Assembly: GCF_023100905.1 (NCBI RefSeq)
Contig: NZ_CP064686.1
Location: 5,952,001-6,016,000 of the forward strand
Length of the DNA stretch: 64,000 nucleotides
Origin: Bradyrhizobium sp. 4
GTDB taxonomy: Bacteria > Pseudomonadota > Alphaproteobacteria > Rhizobiales > Xanthobacteraceae
Direction: 5' to 3'
A program made the translations under genes and the position numbers. The notes beneath the pieces are model-generated. The model had not been told where the DNA came from, did not search any database, and worked only from the letters and a program-made list of their open reading frames with translations. Of the stretch, positions 8,745 through 18,351 are shown piece by piece; position 1 is the stretch's first letter, and each line of letters starts with the position of its first letter.

Positions 8745-10148
8745 CTACCCCAGCGCCTTCAACTCATCCGGCAAGGCATACGCCCATTGCGTGATGTTGC
8801 CGGCGCCCAGGCACACGACGAGATCGCCCGACTTCGCCACGCCCTTGACGATGCCGGCGAGATCGGACGCCGCCGGCAGCGGGATCACTTCGCGGTGGCC
8901 GTGGGCGCGCAGGCCGGCGGCGAAATGGTCGCGGTCGATACCCTCGATCGGCGTCTCGCCCGCGGCATAGACCTCGGCGACGATCACCGCATCCGCGTCG
9001 TTGAAGCAGGTGCAGAATTCCTCGAACAGCGACTGCAGGCGGGTATAGCGATGCGGCTGCACGACCGCGACGATCTTGCCGTTGGTGGATTCCCGCGCCG
9101 CCTTCAGCACCGCCGCGATCTCGACCGGATGATGGCCGTAATCGTCGATGACGGTAACGCCGTTCCACTCGCCGGTCTTGGTGAAGCGGCGCTTGACACC
9201 GCCGAAGCCGGCGATCGCCTTGCGGATTGCCTCGTCCGACACGCCGAGCTCGCGCGCGACCGCAATCGCGGCCGTCGCGTTGGAGGCATTGTGGCGTCCC
9301 GGCATCGGCAGCATGAGATCGGAGATCTCGTGCACGGCGCCCGTCTTGCGATCGCGGAACGCAACCTTGAACTTCGATCCGCCGCCCATCGGGGCCAGGT
9401 CGACGAAGCGCACATCGGCCTGCGGATTCTCGCCATAGGTGATGATGCGCCGATCCTCGATCTTGCCGACGAGAGTCTGCACCACGGAATGATCGATGCA
9501 CATCACGGCGAAGCCATAGAACGGCAGGTTCTCGACGAAATGGCGGAACGCGTCCTGCACCGCTTCGAAGGTCTTGAAGTGATCGAGATGCTCGGGATCG
9601 ACATTGGTGACGATCGCGACTTCGGTCGGCAGCTTCAGGAACGTGCCGTCGCTCTCGTCGGCTTCGACCACCATCCAGTCACCCGCACCGAGACGCGCAT
9701 TCGAGCCATAGGCGTTGATGATGCCGCCGTTGATGACGGTGGGATCGAGGCCGCCGGCGTCGAGCAGCGTCGCGACCATCGTGGTTGTGGTGGTCTTGCC
9801 GTGGGTGCCGGCGATGGCGACGCAGCTCTTCAGCCGCATCAGTTCGGCCAGCATCTCGGCGCGGCGCACCACCGGGATACGCCGTTCGCGCGCCGCCGTC
9901 AGTTCCGGATTGTCACGCTTGATCGCGGTGGAGACCACGACGACCTCGGCACCGTCGACGTTCTCCGCCTTGTGGCCGACCGAGACCTTCGCGCCGTTCT
10001 TGCGCAGACGGTCGAGATTGTAATTGTCGGAGGCGTCCGAGCCCTGCACGGAATAGCCGAGATTGAGCAGCACCTCGGCGATGCCGCTCATGCCGATCCC
10101 GCCGATCCCGACGAAGTGGATGGGTCCGATCTCGCGCGGCAGTCTCAT
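8745..10148 (-). CDS. murC: UDP-N-acetylmuramate--L-alanine ligase MurC
   Basis: First Mur ligase, adding L-Ala to UDP-MurNAc with ATP. The N-terminal Rossmann motif FVGIGGIGMSGIAEVL, the P-loop GTHGKTTTTTMV and the HHPVEIAAVLKAAR segment of the C-terminal domain are visible. Start 10148 (MRLPREIGPIHFVGIGG) fits the family; the frame stays open upstream only because it runs into a palindromic intergenic repeat. Length 467 residues. Confidence 0.97.
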   Translation of the reverse strand: MRLPREIGPIHFVGIGGIGMSGIAEVLLNLGYSVQGSDASDNYNLDRLRKNGAKVSVGHKAENVDGAEVVVVSTAIKRDNPELTAARERRIPVVRRAEMLAELMRLKSCVAIAGTHGKTTTTTMVATLLDAGGLDPTVINGGIINAYGSNARLGAGDWMVVEADESDGTFLKLPTEVAIVTNVDPEHLDHFKTFEAVQDAFRHFVENLPFYGFAVMCIDHSVVQTLVGKIEDRRIITYGENPQADVRFVDLAPMGGGSKFKVAFRDRKTGAVHEISDLMLPMPGRHNASNATAAIAVARELGVSDEAIRKAIAGFGGVKRRFTKTGEWNGVTVIDDYGHHPVEIAAVLKAARESTNGKIVAVVQPHRYTRLQSLFEEFCTCFNDADAVIVAEVYAAGETPIEGIDRDHFAAGLRAHGHREVIPLPAASDLAGIVKGVAKSGDLVVCLGAGNITQWAYALPDELKALG

Positions 10149-10168
10149 GGCGTATCCCGCAGTTCCCT

Positions 10169-10255
10169 CGTCATGCCCGGGCTTGTCCCGGGCATCCAAG
10201 AATCCTTACCACTTCTTGCAAGACGTGGATGGCCGGGACAAGCCCGGCTATGACG
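10169..10255. repeat. Palindromic intergenic repeat, family A copy 1
   Basis: Imperfect inverted repeat between murC and murG. The left arm is cgtcatgcccgggcttgtcc and onward, the right arm ends ggccgggacaagcccggctatgacg. Related copies lie at 48639-48724 and 53710-53797, with a variant at 34034-34135. It can fold into a long hairpin in the polycistronic transcript. Confidence 0.9.
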
Positions 10256-10285
10256 GCAAAAGTAGGAATTCTGGCTGATTTCGCG

Positions 10286-11386
10286 TCAGATTCCCGCGAT
10301 TTTGGCCACCAGATCGGCCAGCCGCTCCGCTGCGTCGAGCCGGCCGGCGCCACGGGCGGCCTGCGCCATGACGGCAAGGCGCGCGGGCTCGGCGGCGAAG
10401 GCGGAGATCTCGGCGGCGAGGCGATCGGAGGAAAACTCGGTTTGCGGAATGCGGATCGCACCGTCGACCTTGGCCAGCACGCCGGCATTGGCGAACTGGT
10501 CCTGGTCGATCGCACCCGGCAGCGGCACCAGGATCGAGGGCCGCCCGATCGCGGCGAGCTCGGCCACGGTGCCGGCGCCTGAGCGCGACACCACCAGATG
10601 GTTGGAGGCGAGCCGTGCCGGCAGATTGGTGAAAAACGGCGCAAGCTCGGCCTTGATCTTCAGCCTGTCGTAGACCGCACGCACGCGCGCCATGTCCTCG
10701 TCGCGCACCTGCTGGGTGAGGACGAGCCGGCTCCACAGTGCAGGCTCGAGGCGCTCGATCGCGCCCGGCACGATGTCGGCCATGATGCGCGCCCCCTGGC
10801 TGCCGCCGACGACGAGCAGGCGCAGCGGACCGTTCGCTTCAGGCGCAGCATAGGGCACGCCAGCTGCGGCGAGGATCGCCGGACGCATCGGCGTGCCGAC
10901 CGTCGTGGTCTTGCCTGATAGCGCCGGATCGCGGTCGAGCACGCCCGGCAATGACGTCGCGATGGCGCGGACGCGGCTCGACAGAAACCGGTTGGCGCGG
11001 CCGAGCACGGCATTGGCATCATGGATGATGCCGGGCACGCCCGCGAATTTTGCCGCGACCAGCGGCGGCAGCGTCGGATAACCGCCAAAGCCGACGACGG
11101 CGACCGGCTTCAATCGCTTGATCAGGCTGTAGGCGGACAACGTGCCGGCCGCGAGCGTCAGGCCGGCATAGGCCAGCTGCAGCGGATTGCGTCCACGCGC
11201 AGTCTCGCTCGAGACGACGTCGATCATGTCCTTGGTGAACAGGCCGCTGTAGCGCAGCGCGCGCTGGTCCGTGACAAGGCGGACGCGGAAGCCGCGCCGG
11301 ATCAACTCGACGCCGAGCGCCTCGGCCGGAAACAGATGGCCGCCGGTGCCGCCCGCGGCGAGAAGAATCATGGGGGAGGTGTCCAT
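10286..11386 (-). CDS. murG: Lipid II synthase glycosyltransferase MurG
   Basis: GT28 enzyme that transfers GlcNAc onto lipid I on the inner face of the cytoplasmic membrane. The glycine-rich loop AAGGTGGHLFPAEAL at the N-terminus, VVGFGGYPTLPPLVA, and the UDP-GlcNAc-binding VVSRSGAGTVAELAAIGRPSILVPLP near the C-terminus are present. ATG 11386 (MDTSPMILLAAGG) is preferred; the upstream frame overlaps a repeat element. Length 366 residues. Confidence 0.96.
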   Translation of the reverse strand: MDTSPMILLAAGGTGGHLFPAEALGVELIRRGFRVRLVTDQRALRYSGLFTKDMIDVVSSETARGRNPLQLAYAGLTLAAGTLSAYSLIKRLKPVAVVGFGGYPTLPPLVAAKFAGVPGIIHDANAVLGRANRFLSSRVRAIATSLPGVLDRDPALSGKTTTVGTPMRPAILAAAGVPYAAPEANGPLRLLVVGGSQGARIMADIVPGAIERLEPALWSRLVLTQQVRDEDMARVRAVYDRLKIKAELAPFFTNLPARLASNHLVVSRSGAGTVAELAAIGRPSILVPLPGAIDQDQFANAGVLAKVDGAIRIPQTEFSSDRLAAEISAFAAEPARLAVMAQAARGAGRLDAAERLADLVAKIAGI

Positions 11387-11412
11387 AAAGACGGCTTTTA
11401 CAATGTCTCTCC

Positions 11413-11498
11413 CGTCATTGCGAGCGAAGCGAAGCAATCCAGGCTGCCTCCATGGAAGCAGCCTGGATTGCTTCGTCGCTTTGCTCCTCGCAATGACG
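11413..11498. repeat. Palindromic intergenic repeat, family B copy 1 (full hairpin)
   Basis: Near-perfect hairpin between ftsW and murG. The left arm begins cgtcattgcgagcgaagcga and the right arm ends ctcctcgcaatgacg, with the loop centred on ctccatg. A half-copy of the same left arm occurs at 22802-22832. Confidence 0.9.
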
Positions 11499-11503
11499 AA
11501 AAA

Positions 11504-12655
11504 CTACGCGTAGTTGCGCATCGCCTCGGCGTGGCCGCTCGCCTCGACTTCAGTGCGCGGACGCAGCCGCGTCAGCGCCAGCATCATGCCGACACCATAG
11601 GCCAGCGACACGATCGAGGAGCCGCCATAGGAGATGAAGGGCAGCGTCATGCCCTTGGCGGGGATGAGCTGGAGATTGACCGACATGTTGATCGCGGCCT
11701 GCACGCCGAACAGGATCGCAAGACCCGAGGCCGCGAAGCGTGAGAACATGTCCTCGTTGGCATAGGCGCGCGACAGCGTGCGGATGACGACGAAAGCAAA
11801 CAGGGCCAGCATCGCGAGGCACAGGATGATGCCGAACTCTTCGGCGGCAACCGCGAACACGAAGTCGGTGTGGCTGTCCGGCAGGCTGCGCTTGGCAATG
11901 CCCTCGCCCGGTCCGAGCCCGAACCAGCCGCCATTGTAGAAGGCCTCCATGGCGGTATCGACCTGGAAGGTGTCACCAGAGGCCGGATTCATGAAGCGCT
12001 TGATGCGGCCGGCGACGTGCGGAACAAAAAGATAGGCGCTGAACAGTCCGGCGGCGCCGAGGCCGGCGAGCCCGAACACCCAGATCATCCGCATGCCCGC
12101 GATGAAGAACAACGAGCCCCACACCATCAGGATCAGCATGGTCTGGCCGAAGTCGGGCTCCATGACGAGAAGCGAGACCAGCATCAGGAGCAGCGCGAGC
12201 GCCATCGAGGTCGCCGGCATCTCCGGCCGCTTGGTCGATTCCGCGAACAGCCAGGCGGCGATGACGACGAACGACGGCTTTGCGATTTCGGAGGCCTGGA
12301 TGTTGACGCCGAGCAGCGTGATCCAGCGCCGCGAGCCCTTCACCTCAGGACCGATCGCGAGCGTCAGCACGATCAGGACGATGCTGGCCGCGAAGATGAT
12401 CAGCGCCGAGCGACGGATCGCCCGCGGCGACAGAAAGGACACCCCGAGCAGCACCAGGCCGGACGGCGCCAGGAACATCACGTGGCGGCTGAAGAAATGG
12501 AAGGGATCGAGCCCGATGCGGGTCGCAACCGGCGGGCTCGCTGCCAGCGACAGGATCACGCCGGTCAGCATCAGCGCCAGGATGGCTCCCATCAGCGGCT
12601 TGTCGACGGTCCACCACCACTCGGAAAAGGGGGTGCGTTCTTCACGGGAGAGCAT
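11504..12655 (-). CDS. ftsW: Septal peptidoglycan polymerase FtsW
   Basis: SEDS-family membrane glycosyltransferase polymerising lipid II at the septum, partner of FtsI. Around ten hydrophobic segments are visible, with the SEDS-typical NPASGDTFQVDTAMEAFYNGGWFGLGPGEG loop and the C-terminal INMSVNLQLIPAKGMTLPFISYGGSSIVSLAYGVGM signature, cut here by conserved sub-motifs NLQLIPAKGMTLPFISYGGS. Length 383 residues. It lies between murD and murG, a usual dcw position. Confidence 0.96.
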   Translation of the reverse strand: MLSREERTPFSEWWWTVDKPLMGAILALMLTGVILSLAASPPVATRIGLDPFHFFSRHVMFLAPSGLVLLGVSFLSPRAIRRSALIIFAASIVLIVLTLAIGPEVKGSRRWITLLGVNIQASEIAKPSFVVIAAWLFAESTKRPEMPATSMALALLLMLVSLLVMEPDFGQTMLILMVWGSLFFIAGMRMIWVFGLAGLGAAGLFSAYLFVPHVAGRIKRFMNPASGDTFQVDTAMEAFYNGGWFGLGPGEGIAKRSLPDSHTDFVFAVAAEEFGIILCLAMLALFAFVVIRTLSRAYANEDMFSRFAASGLAILFGVQAAINMSVNLQLIPAKGMTLPFISYGGSSIVSLAYGVGMMLALTRLRPRTEVEASGHAEAMRNYA

Positions 12656-12742
12656 GGCGGCCGCTTTCGGACAGAGGTCGGTCCATTGGTCGCCGAGGTT
12701 GGTTACCGGGAGGTTAAGAAATCGCGGATGATTGGAATTGCC

Positions 12743-14143
12743 TCACACCACCGGCTTCACACCCGGCAGCGCCTGCACCAGCTCGCGGAACCTGGTGCCG
12801 CGAATTTCGAAATTGCGGTACTGGTCGAAGGAGGCGCAGGCGGGTGACAGCAAGACGACCGCGTCGGTGATGCCCGACGCCTCCGCATCGCGTGCGGCTT
12901 GCTCGACCGCGACGTCGAGGGTCTGGCTGATCTCGTGCGGCACCTGCGTGCCGAGCGTGCCGGAAAACTCCTGCGCGGCCTCGCCGATCAGATAGGCTTT
13001 TCGGATGCGCGGGAAGTAGCCGGTGAGGCCAGTTATTCCGCCGGCCTTCGGCTTGCCGCCCGCGATCCAGAAGATGTCCGAAAAGGACGACAGTGCATGC
13101 GCGGTGGCGTCCGCATTGGTGCCCTTGGAATCGTTGACGAACAGCACGTTGCCGCGGCGGCCGACCTGCTCCATGCGATGCGCAAGGCCGGGAAAGCTGC
13201 GCAGGCCGTTCTGAAGCATATCGAGGCCGATGCCCATCGCGAGCGCGGCGGCTGCCGCGCACGCCGCGTTCTGCGCATTGTGCAGGCCACGCAGAGAACC
13301 GATGCCGCCGAGCGCCGCGATTTCACTGCGTGCGCCGCCGGAATTGCGCACGATATTGCCATGCTCGACATGGATGCCGCTGGCCAGCGGATTTTTGACG
13401 GAGATGCGCACCACATTCTTGCCGGCACGGTCGAGCCGGTCGGCGATGTCGCGACAAAAACCGTCGTCGACGCCGACGATCGCGGTACCGCCAGCCTGCA
13501 CGCCGGCAACGAGGCGTTCCTTCACCGCAGCGTAATGCACGATGGTGCCGTGACGATCGATGTGGTCCTCGCTGACATTGAGCAGAATGCCGACGGAGGG
13601 ATCGAGCGAGGGCGTGAGGTCGATCTGGTAGGACGACATCTCGATGACGTGGACGCGCCCCATGCCCGGCGGCTCCAGCGACAGGATCGCGGTGCCGATA
13701 TTGCCGCCCATCTGGGTGTCGTATCCGGCGACCTTGGTCAGATGCGCGATCAAAGCCGTCGTTGTCGACTTGCCGTTGGTGCCGGTGATGGCGACGAACG
13801 GCGCATCCGGCGCGTGCCGGCGCCGTTCGCGGCAGAACAGCTCGATGTCGCCGATCACCTCGATAGCTGCCTCGCGCGCCTTCAACACGCTCCAATGCGG
13901 CACCGGGTGGGTCAGCGGAACGCCGGGCGCGAGTACCAGCGCGGCGAAGTTGGCCCAGGAGACGTTGCGCAAATCAGCCGTGATGAAGCCGGCTTGCGCC
14001 GCCTTGGCGACGTTCTCGGCATTGTCGTCGGCGGCGATCACCTCGGCGCCGCCCGCCTTCAACGCGTGACAGGAGGCGAGCCCCGAGCCGCCGAGGCCGA
14101 ACACCGCGACCGTCTTGCCGGCAAAGGACGTGACGGGGATCAT
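12743..14143 (-). CDS. murD: UDP-N-acetylmuramoylalanine--D-glutamate ligase MurD
   Basis: Mur ligase adding D-Glu. The N-terminal nucleotide-binding motif VFGLGGSGLASC, P-loop ITGTNGKSTTTALIAHL, SSYQIDLTPSLDPSVGILLNVSEDHIDRHG and the C-terminal LLSPACASFDQYRNFEIRG motif are all present; the last is MurD-specific. Length 466 residues. It is separated from mraY by 7 bp, so tightly coupled. Confidence 0.97.
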   Translation of the reverse strand: MIPVTSFAGKTVAVFGLGGSGLASCHALKAGGAEVIAADDNAENVAKAAQAGFITADLRNVSWANFAALVLAPGVPLTHPVPHWSVLKAREAAIEVIGDIELFCRERRRHAPDAPFVAITGTNGKSTTTALIAHLTKVAGYDTQMGGNIGTAILSLEPPGMGRVHVIEMSSYQIDLTPSLDPSVGILLNVSEDHIDRHGTIVHYAAVKERLVAGVQAGGTAIVGVDDGFCRDIADRLDRAGKNVVRISVKNPLASGIHVEHGNIVRNSGGARSEIAALGGIGSLRGLHNAQNAACAAAAALAMGIGLDMLQNGLRSFPGLAHRMEQVGRRGNVLFVNDSKGTNADATAHALSSFSDIFWIAGGKPKAGGITGLTGYFPRIRKAYLIGEAAQEFSGTLGTQVPHEISQTLDVAVEQAARDAEASGITDAVVLLSPACASFDQYRNFEIRGTRFRELVQALPGVKPVV

Positions 14144-14150
14144 CGACCGA

Positions 14151-15254
14151 TCACCGCAGCTTCAGCGTGGACAGGCCGGCCAGCGCCAGCATCACCGAGA
14201 TGATCCAGAAGCGGATCACGATCTGCGGCTCGGTCCAGCCGAGCTGCTCGAAATGGTGATGGATCGGCGCCATCCGGAAGATGCGTTTTCCCGTCATCTT
14301 GAACGACACCACCTGCACGATGACGGAGACCGCCTCCAGCACGAACAGGCCGCCGATCACCGCGAGCACGATCTCGTGCTTCACCGCGACCGCGATCGCC
14401 CCCAGCATGCCGCCGAGCGCGAGCGAGCCGGTGTCGCCCATGAAGATCGAGGCCGGCGGCGCGTTGAACCAGAGGAAGCCGAGACCGGCGCCCAGCAGCG
14501 CGCCGCAGAGCACGGCGAGCTCGCCGGTTCCGGCGACATATTTGATCTGGAGATAATCGGCGAACACCGCGTTGCCGGCGAGATAGGCGATCATCGCAAA
14601 GCTCGCAGTCGCGATCATTACGGGCACGATGGCAAGACCGTCGAGACCGTCGGTCAGGTTCACCGCATTGCCGGCGCCGACGATGACGAAGGCGCCGAAC
14701 CCGACGAAGAACCAGCCGAAATGCAGCACGGTGTCCTTCAGGAAAGGAATCGTCAGCGCGGTCGACGCAGGATCGCGGTTCAGCCGCACCAGCGCGTAGC
14801 AGGCAACCAGCGCAATCGCCGCCTCGATCAGCAGGCGAAGCTTGCTGCCGAACCCGGTCGTGGTCTGCTTGGTCACCTTGAGATAATCGTCATAGAAGCC
14901 CACGAAGCCGAAGCCGAGCGTCACCGCCAGCACGATCCAGACGTAAGGGTTGAGCGGATTGGCCCACAGCACCGTGCCGACCGTGAGACCGGACAGGATC
15001 ATCAGCCCGCCCATGGTGGGCGTGCCCTTCTTGGCGAGATGCGATTGCGGACCATCGGCCCGGATCGGCTGGCCCTTGCCTTGCCGGATGCGCAAATGGT
15101 CGATGATCCAGGGGCCGAACAGGAACACGAACAGCGCGCCGGTGACGACAGCGCCGCCGGTGCGGAAGGTGATGTAGCGGAAGACGTTCAGGAAGGTGCG
15201 AACGGCACCGAAGCCCGGAAATGTGTTGGAGAGCTCGATCAGCCAGTAAAACAT
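14151..15254 (-). CDS. mraY: Phospho-MurNAc-pentapeptide transferase MraY
   Basis: Polytopic enzyme that makes lipid I from UDP-MurNAc-pentapeptide and undecaprenyl phosphate. The family motifs KKGTPTMGGLMIL, the acidic pair in FGFVGFYDDYLK, NAVNLTDGLDGLAI and the His cluster APIHHHFEQLGW are visible among about ten membrane segments. Length 367 residues. Confidence 0.98.
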   Translation of the reverse strand: MFYWLIELSNTFPGFGAVRTFLNVFRYITFRTGGAVVTGALFVFLFGPWIIDHLRIRQGKGQPIRADGPQSHLAKKGTPTMGGLMILSGLTVGTVLWANPLNPYVWIVLAVTLGFGFVGFYDDYLKVTKQTTTGFGSKLRLLIEAAIALVACYALVRLNRDPASTALTIPFLKDTVLHFGWFFVGFGAFVIVGAGNAVNLTDGLDGLAIVPVMIATASFAMIAYLAGNAVFADYLQIKYVAGTGELAVLCGALLGAGLGFLWFNAPPASIFMGDTGSLALGGMLGAIAVAVKHEIVLAVIGGLFVLEAVSVIVQVVSFKMTGKRIFRMAPIHHHFEQLGWTEPQIVIRFWIISVMLALAGLSTLKLR

Positions 15255-15418
15255 TCAGACGGTCCTATGGCGCCTTTGCACGCGCCTTGATCTTGGCCTT
15301 ATCAACCTGTCTCACGCGCATTCGCTGGTCTTCATCCTGGGGTCGGGCGACCTCTAAAGAAAACGAACGGCTTCGCGCCGGAAAGGGTGGGATTCGGGAA
15401 CAGCGCCTTCCAAGCAGT

Positions 15419-16798
15419 TTACGCCCTTGCCTGCAAGGCGGCCACTAGGCCCGGCACAAACTTGTTGACCCAGAACATCTTCTTGCTGCCCTTGACAACC
15501 ACGACATCGCCTGCCCTCAGCAGATTTGCGACCTCGCCCGGCTTCAGCGTGACGGGGTCGTCGTGCCAGCCGAGACCCTTGCCGGCTGGAAGCACCTCGA
15601 AGAGGTGACGCATCAGGGGCCCGACGCAATAGATCCCGTCGATGCCGTCGAGATGCCTGGCGAGATCGGTGTGATAGGCCGGCGCGCCGTCGCCCAGCTC
15701 CAGCATGTCGCCGAGCACCGCAATGCGGCGGCCGCCGGTCGTGTTGCGCGCCTGCAGACTTTGCAGCGCGGCAGCCACGCTGGCCGGATTGCCGTTAAAG
15801 CTGTCGTCGATCACGGTGACGCCGCCGACCGCCTGCTCGACGCCACGGCCGGTCATGATGCCGACCCGGTCGAGCTTGATCGCAAGCGTCGCCGCATCGA
15901 GGTTGGCCGCACGGATCGATGCGAGCGCGGCGAGCGCATTCTGAACGCGGTGCGGCGCGCCCGGCGTCAGGCTAAACGCGATCTCCTTCTTGCCGAGCGC
16001 GGCCACGACCTGCCAGCTGTCGCCATGTGGCGCGTGCGCGACCTCGTGCACCTCGGCTTTGTCGCCGAAGCGTATGACCTTGCCCTTCCAATCCGGCGCC
16101 CTGATCCCGGCGGGCAGCACCAGCACGCCTTCCGAAGGCAGGCCGAGGGCAATCGACACCTTCTCGCGGCGGATGGCCTCGAGCGAGCCAAGCTTCTCCA
16201 GATGCACCGGCTGGACGTTGACGATGAGCGCGACCGTCGGCCGCGTCAGTTCGCTGAGCCGCGCGATCTCGCCGGCCTGGTTCATGCCCATTTCGACGAC
16301 CCAGAGACTGGCATCGGGCCGCGCATTGCACAGCGTCAGCGGCACGCCCCAGAAATTGTTGAAGCTCGACGGGCTGGCATAGGCATTGGGGTAGGCCGCG
16401 AGGAATTCCTTGGTGCTGGTCTTGCCCGCGCTGCCGGTGAGCCCGATCACCGGCCCGTTGAAGCGCGCGCGTGCCGCGCGCGCTAGACCCCAGAGACCGT
16501 CGATCAGCGTGTCCTTGACGACGATCTGGGGAATGCGGACGCCCGCGATCTCGTGCGGCACGATCATCGCGACCGCGCCCGAGGCTTCCGCCTTGTCCGC
16601 GAACTCCCAACCGTCACGCGCGCTGGCGAAGGCCGAGATGAAGCCGCCGCTCGGGGTGCCGCTCAGCGCCACGAACAGGCTGCCCGGTTTCACCAGCCGG
16701 CTGTCCTGGGTGACGAAGTCGATCGGCGTGTCCGGGAACGATCCGGCAGCGCCCAGCGCGCGCGCCACTTCGGCCACCGTCCATATGGGCGCGCTCAT
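15419..16798 (-). CDS. murF: UDP-MurNAc-tripeptide--D-Ala-D-Ala ligase MurF
   Basis: Mur ligase attaching the dipeptide made by Ddl. The N-terminal domain carries QDSRLVKPGSLFVALSG, the P-loop is TGSAGKTSTKEFLAA, NNFWGVPLTL follows, and the C-terminal domain has VIDDSFNGNPASVAAALQSL and AVLGDMLELGD, all MurF-typical. Length 459 residues. Its start overlaps the murE stop by 4 bp (16795-16798). The 164-bp gap to mraY holds no gene. Confidence 0.96.
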   Translation of the reverse strand: MSAPIWTVAEVARALGAAGSFPDTPIDFVTQDSRLVKPGSLFVALSGTPSGGFISAFASARDGWEFADKAEASGAVAMIVPHEIAGVRIPQIVVKDTLIDGLWGLARAARARFNGPVIGLTGSAGKTSTKEFLAAYPNAYASPSSFNNFWGVPLTLCNARPDASLWVVEMGMNQAGEIARLSELTRPTVALIVNVQPVHLEKLGSLEAIRREKVSIALGLPSEGVLVLPAGIRAPDWKGKVIRFGDKAEVHEVAHAPHGDSWQVVAALGKKEIAFSLTPGAPHRVQNALAALASIRAANLDAATLAIKLDRVGIMTGRGVEQAVGGVTVIDDSFNGNPASVAAALQSLQARNTTGGRRIAVLGDMLELGDGAPAYHTDLARHLDGIDGIYCVGPLMRHLFEVLPAGKGLGWHDDPVTLKPGEVANLLRAGDVVVVKGSKKMFWVNKFVPGLVAALQARA

Positions 16799-18267
16799 GT
16801 AATCCTCGACGCTAATGCGGCGGCGACCGCCTCGTGATCACTGAAGGGCAAAACCTCTCCGCCGACGATCTGCCCGGTCTCGTGGCCCTTGCCGGCGATG
16901 AGCAGCGCATCGCCATCTTCCAATTCCGCGATCGCGGTGCGGATCGCAACGGCGCGGTCGCCGATTTCGCGGGCACCCTTGGCGGCAGCGAGGATTTCGG
17001 CGCGAATGGATTCCGGCTTCTCGCTTCGCGGATTGTCGTCGGTGACGATGATGCCGTCGGCGTTGCCGGCCGCGATCTCGCCCATGATCGGACGCTTGCC
17101 GGCATCGCGGTCGCCGCCGGCACCGAACACGACGACCAGCCTGCGCCTGGCGTAGGGACGCAGTGCCTGCAGCGCCTTGGCCAGCGCGTCGGGCTTATGC
17201 GCATAGTCGACGAAGATCGGCGCACCGTTGCGCTCGCCGACGCGCTCCAACCGGCCTTTGGCGCCTTCGAGATGTTCGAGGCTCGCGAACACATTTGCGG
17301 CGTCGCTGCCGGTGCCGATGGCGAGGCCGGCCGACACCAGCGCATTCTCGATCTGGAATTCGCCGACCAGCGGCAGCCGGATCGCATATTGCTTGCCGCG
17401 ATGTTCGAGCGCGAGCATTTGCGAAAATCCTTCGACCTCCGCACCGGCGAGACGAATGCCCTCGCCCGCCCCGTCGCCGTTGCGACCGACCGCCATCACG
17501 CGCAAGCCGCGCGATGTCGCAGCACTGATTGCCTCCGCCGAGCAATCATGATCGGCGGAGATCACGGCCGCGCCCCCCGGCGGGACCAGTTCGCGAAACA
17601 GCCTGAGCTTGGCCGCAAGATAATGCGCGACGGTCGGATGATAATCCATGTGGTCGCGCGAGAGATTGGTGAAGCCGCCGGCCGAGACGCGCACGCCGTC
17701 GAGGCGATACTGGTCGAGCCCGTGCGAGGAGGCCTCGAAGGCGAGATGCGTGACGCCCTCGCGCGCGATCTCGTCGAGCTGCCGGTGCAGCGCGACCGGG
17801 TCGGGCGTCGTCAGCGAGCCGTAGACGGTACGCTTCGGCGAGACCAGGCCGATGGTTCCGATGCTGGCGGAGGCGTGCCCGAGCCGCTCCCAGATCTGCC
17901 GGGTGAAAGCGGCGACCGAGGTCTTGCCGCTGGTACCGGTCACCGCTGCAATTGTCGCGGGTTGCGCGGGAAAAAATCTTGCCGCGGCCAGCGCCAGCGC
18001 GCGGCGCGGATTGGCGACTGTGATGAACGGCACCTTGCAGCCATCAGGCGCATGGTCGCCGACAACCGCCACCGCGCCTGCGGCAATCGCGGCATCGATG
18101 AAGCGCGCACCGTCGGTCTTGCTGCCCGCAAGTGCGAAGAAGAGATCGCCTGGCTTGACCGCGCGGCTGTCGAGGGCAACGCCGCTCACGTCGAGCGCCG
18201 CGACCGCGGGCTCGATTGCGGCGTCATTGCCCTGAACATCCTGATCGAGGAGGTCGCGCAGCTTCAT
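16795..18267 (-). CDS. murE: UDP-MurNAc-L-Ala-D-Glu--meso-diaminopimelate ligase MurE
   Basis: Mur ligase adding the third residue of the stem peptide. The N-terminal substrate motif ALDSRAVKPGDLFFALAG and P-loop VTGTSGKTSVAAFTRQ are present. The DNPR motif in IIVTDDNPRSEKPESI indicates meso-diaminopimelate rather than lysine as substrate, as expected for a Gram-negative. Length 490 residues. Confidence 0.97.
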   Translation of the reverse strand: MKLRDLLDQDVQGNDAAIEPAVAALDVSGVALDSRAVKPGDLFFALAGSKTDGARFIDAAIAAGAVAVVGDHAPDGCKVPFITVANPRRALALAAARFFPAQPATIAAVTGTSGKTSVAAFTRQIWERLGHASASIGTIGLVSPKRTVYGSLTTPDPVALHRQLDEIAREGVTHLAFEASSHGLDQYRLDGVRVSAGGFTNLSRDHMDYHPTVAHYLAAKLRLFRELVPPGGAAVISADHDCSAEAISAATSRGLRVMAVGRNGDGAGEGIRLAGAEVEGFSQMLALEHRGKQYAIRLPLVGEFQIENALVSAGLAIGTGSDAANVFASLEHLEGAKGRLERVGERNGAPIFVDYAHKPDALAKALQALRPYARRRLVVVFGAGGDRDAGKRPIMGEIAAGNADGIIVTDDNPRSEKPESIRAEILAAAKGAREIGDRAVAIRTAIAELEDGDALLIAGKGHETGQIVGGEVLPFSDHEAVAAALASRIT

Positions 18268-18351
18268 GGTCTTCCAGTCGACATGCCGGACCGGATCGCC
18301 GAATCTTCAGGGAAATCCCGACTCAGCAGCGGCAACGGCCCACCCGGTTGA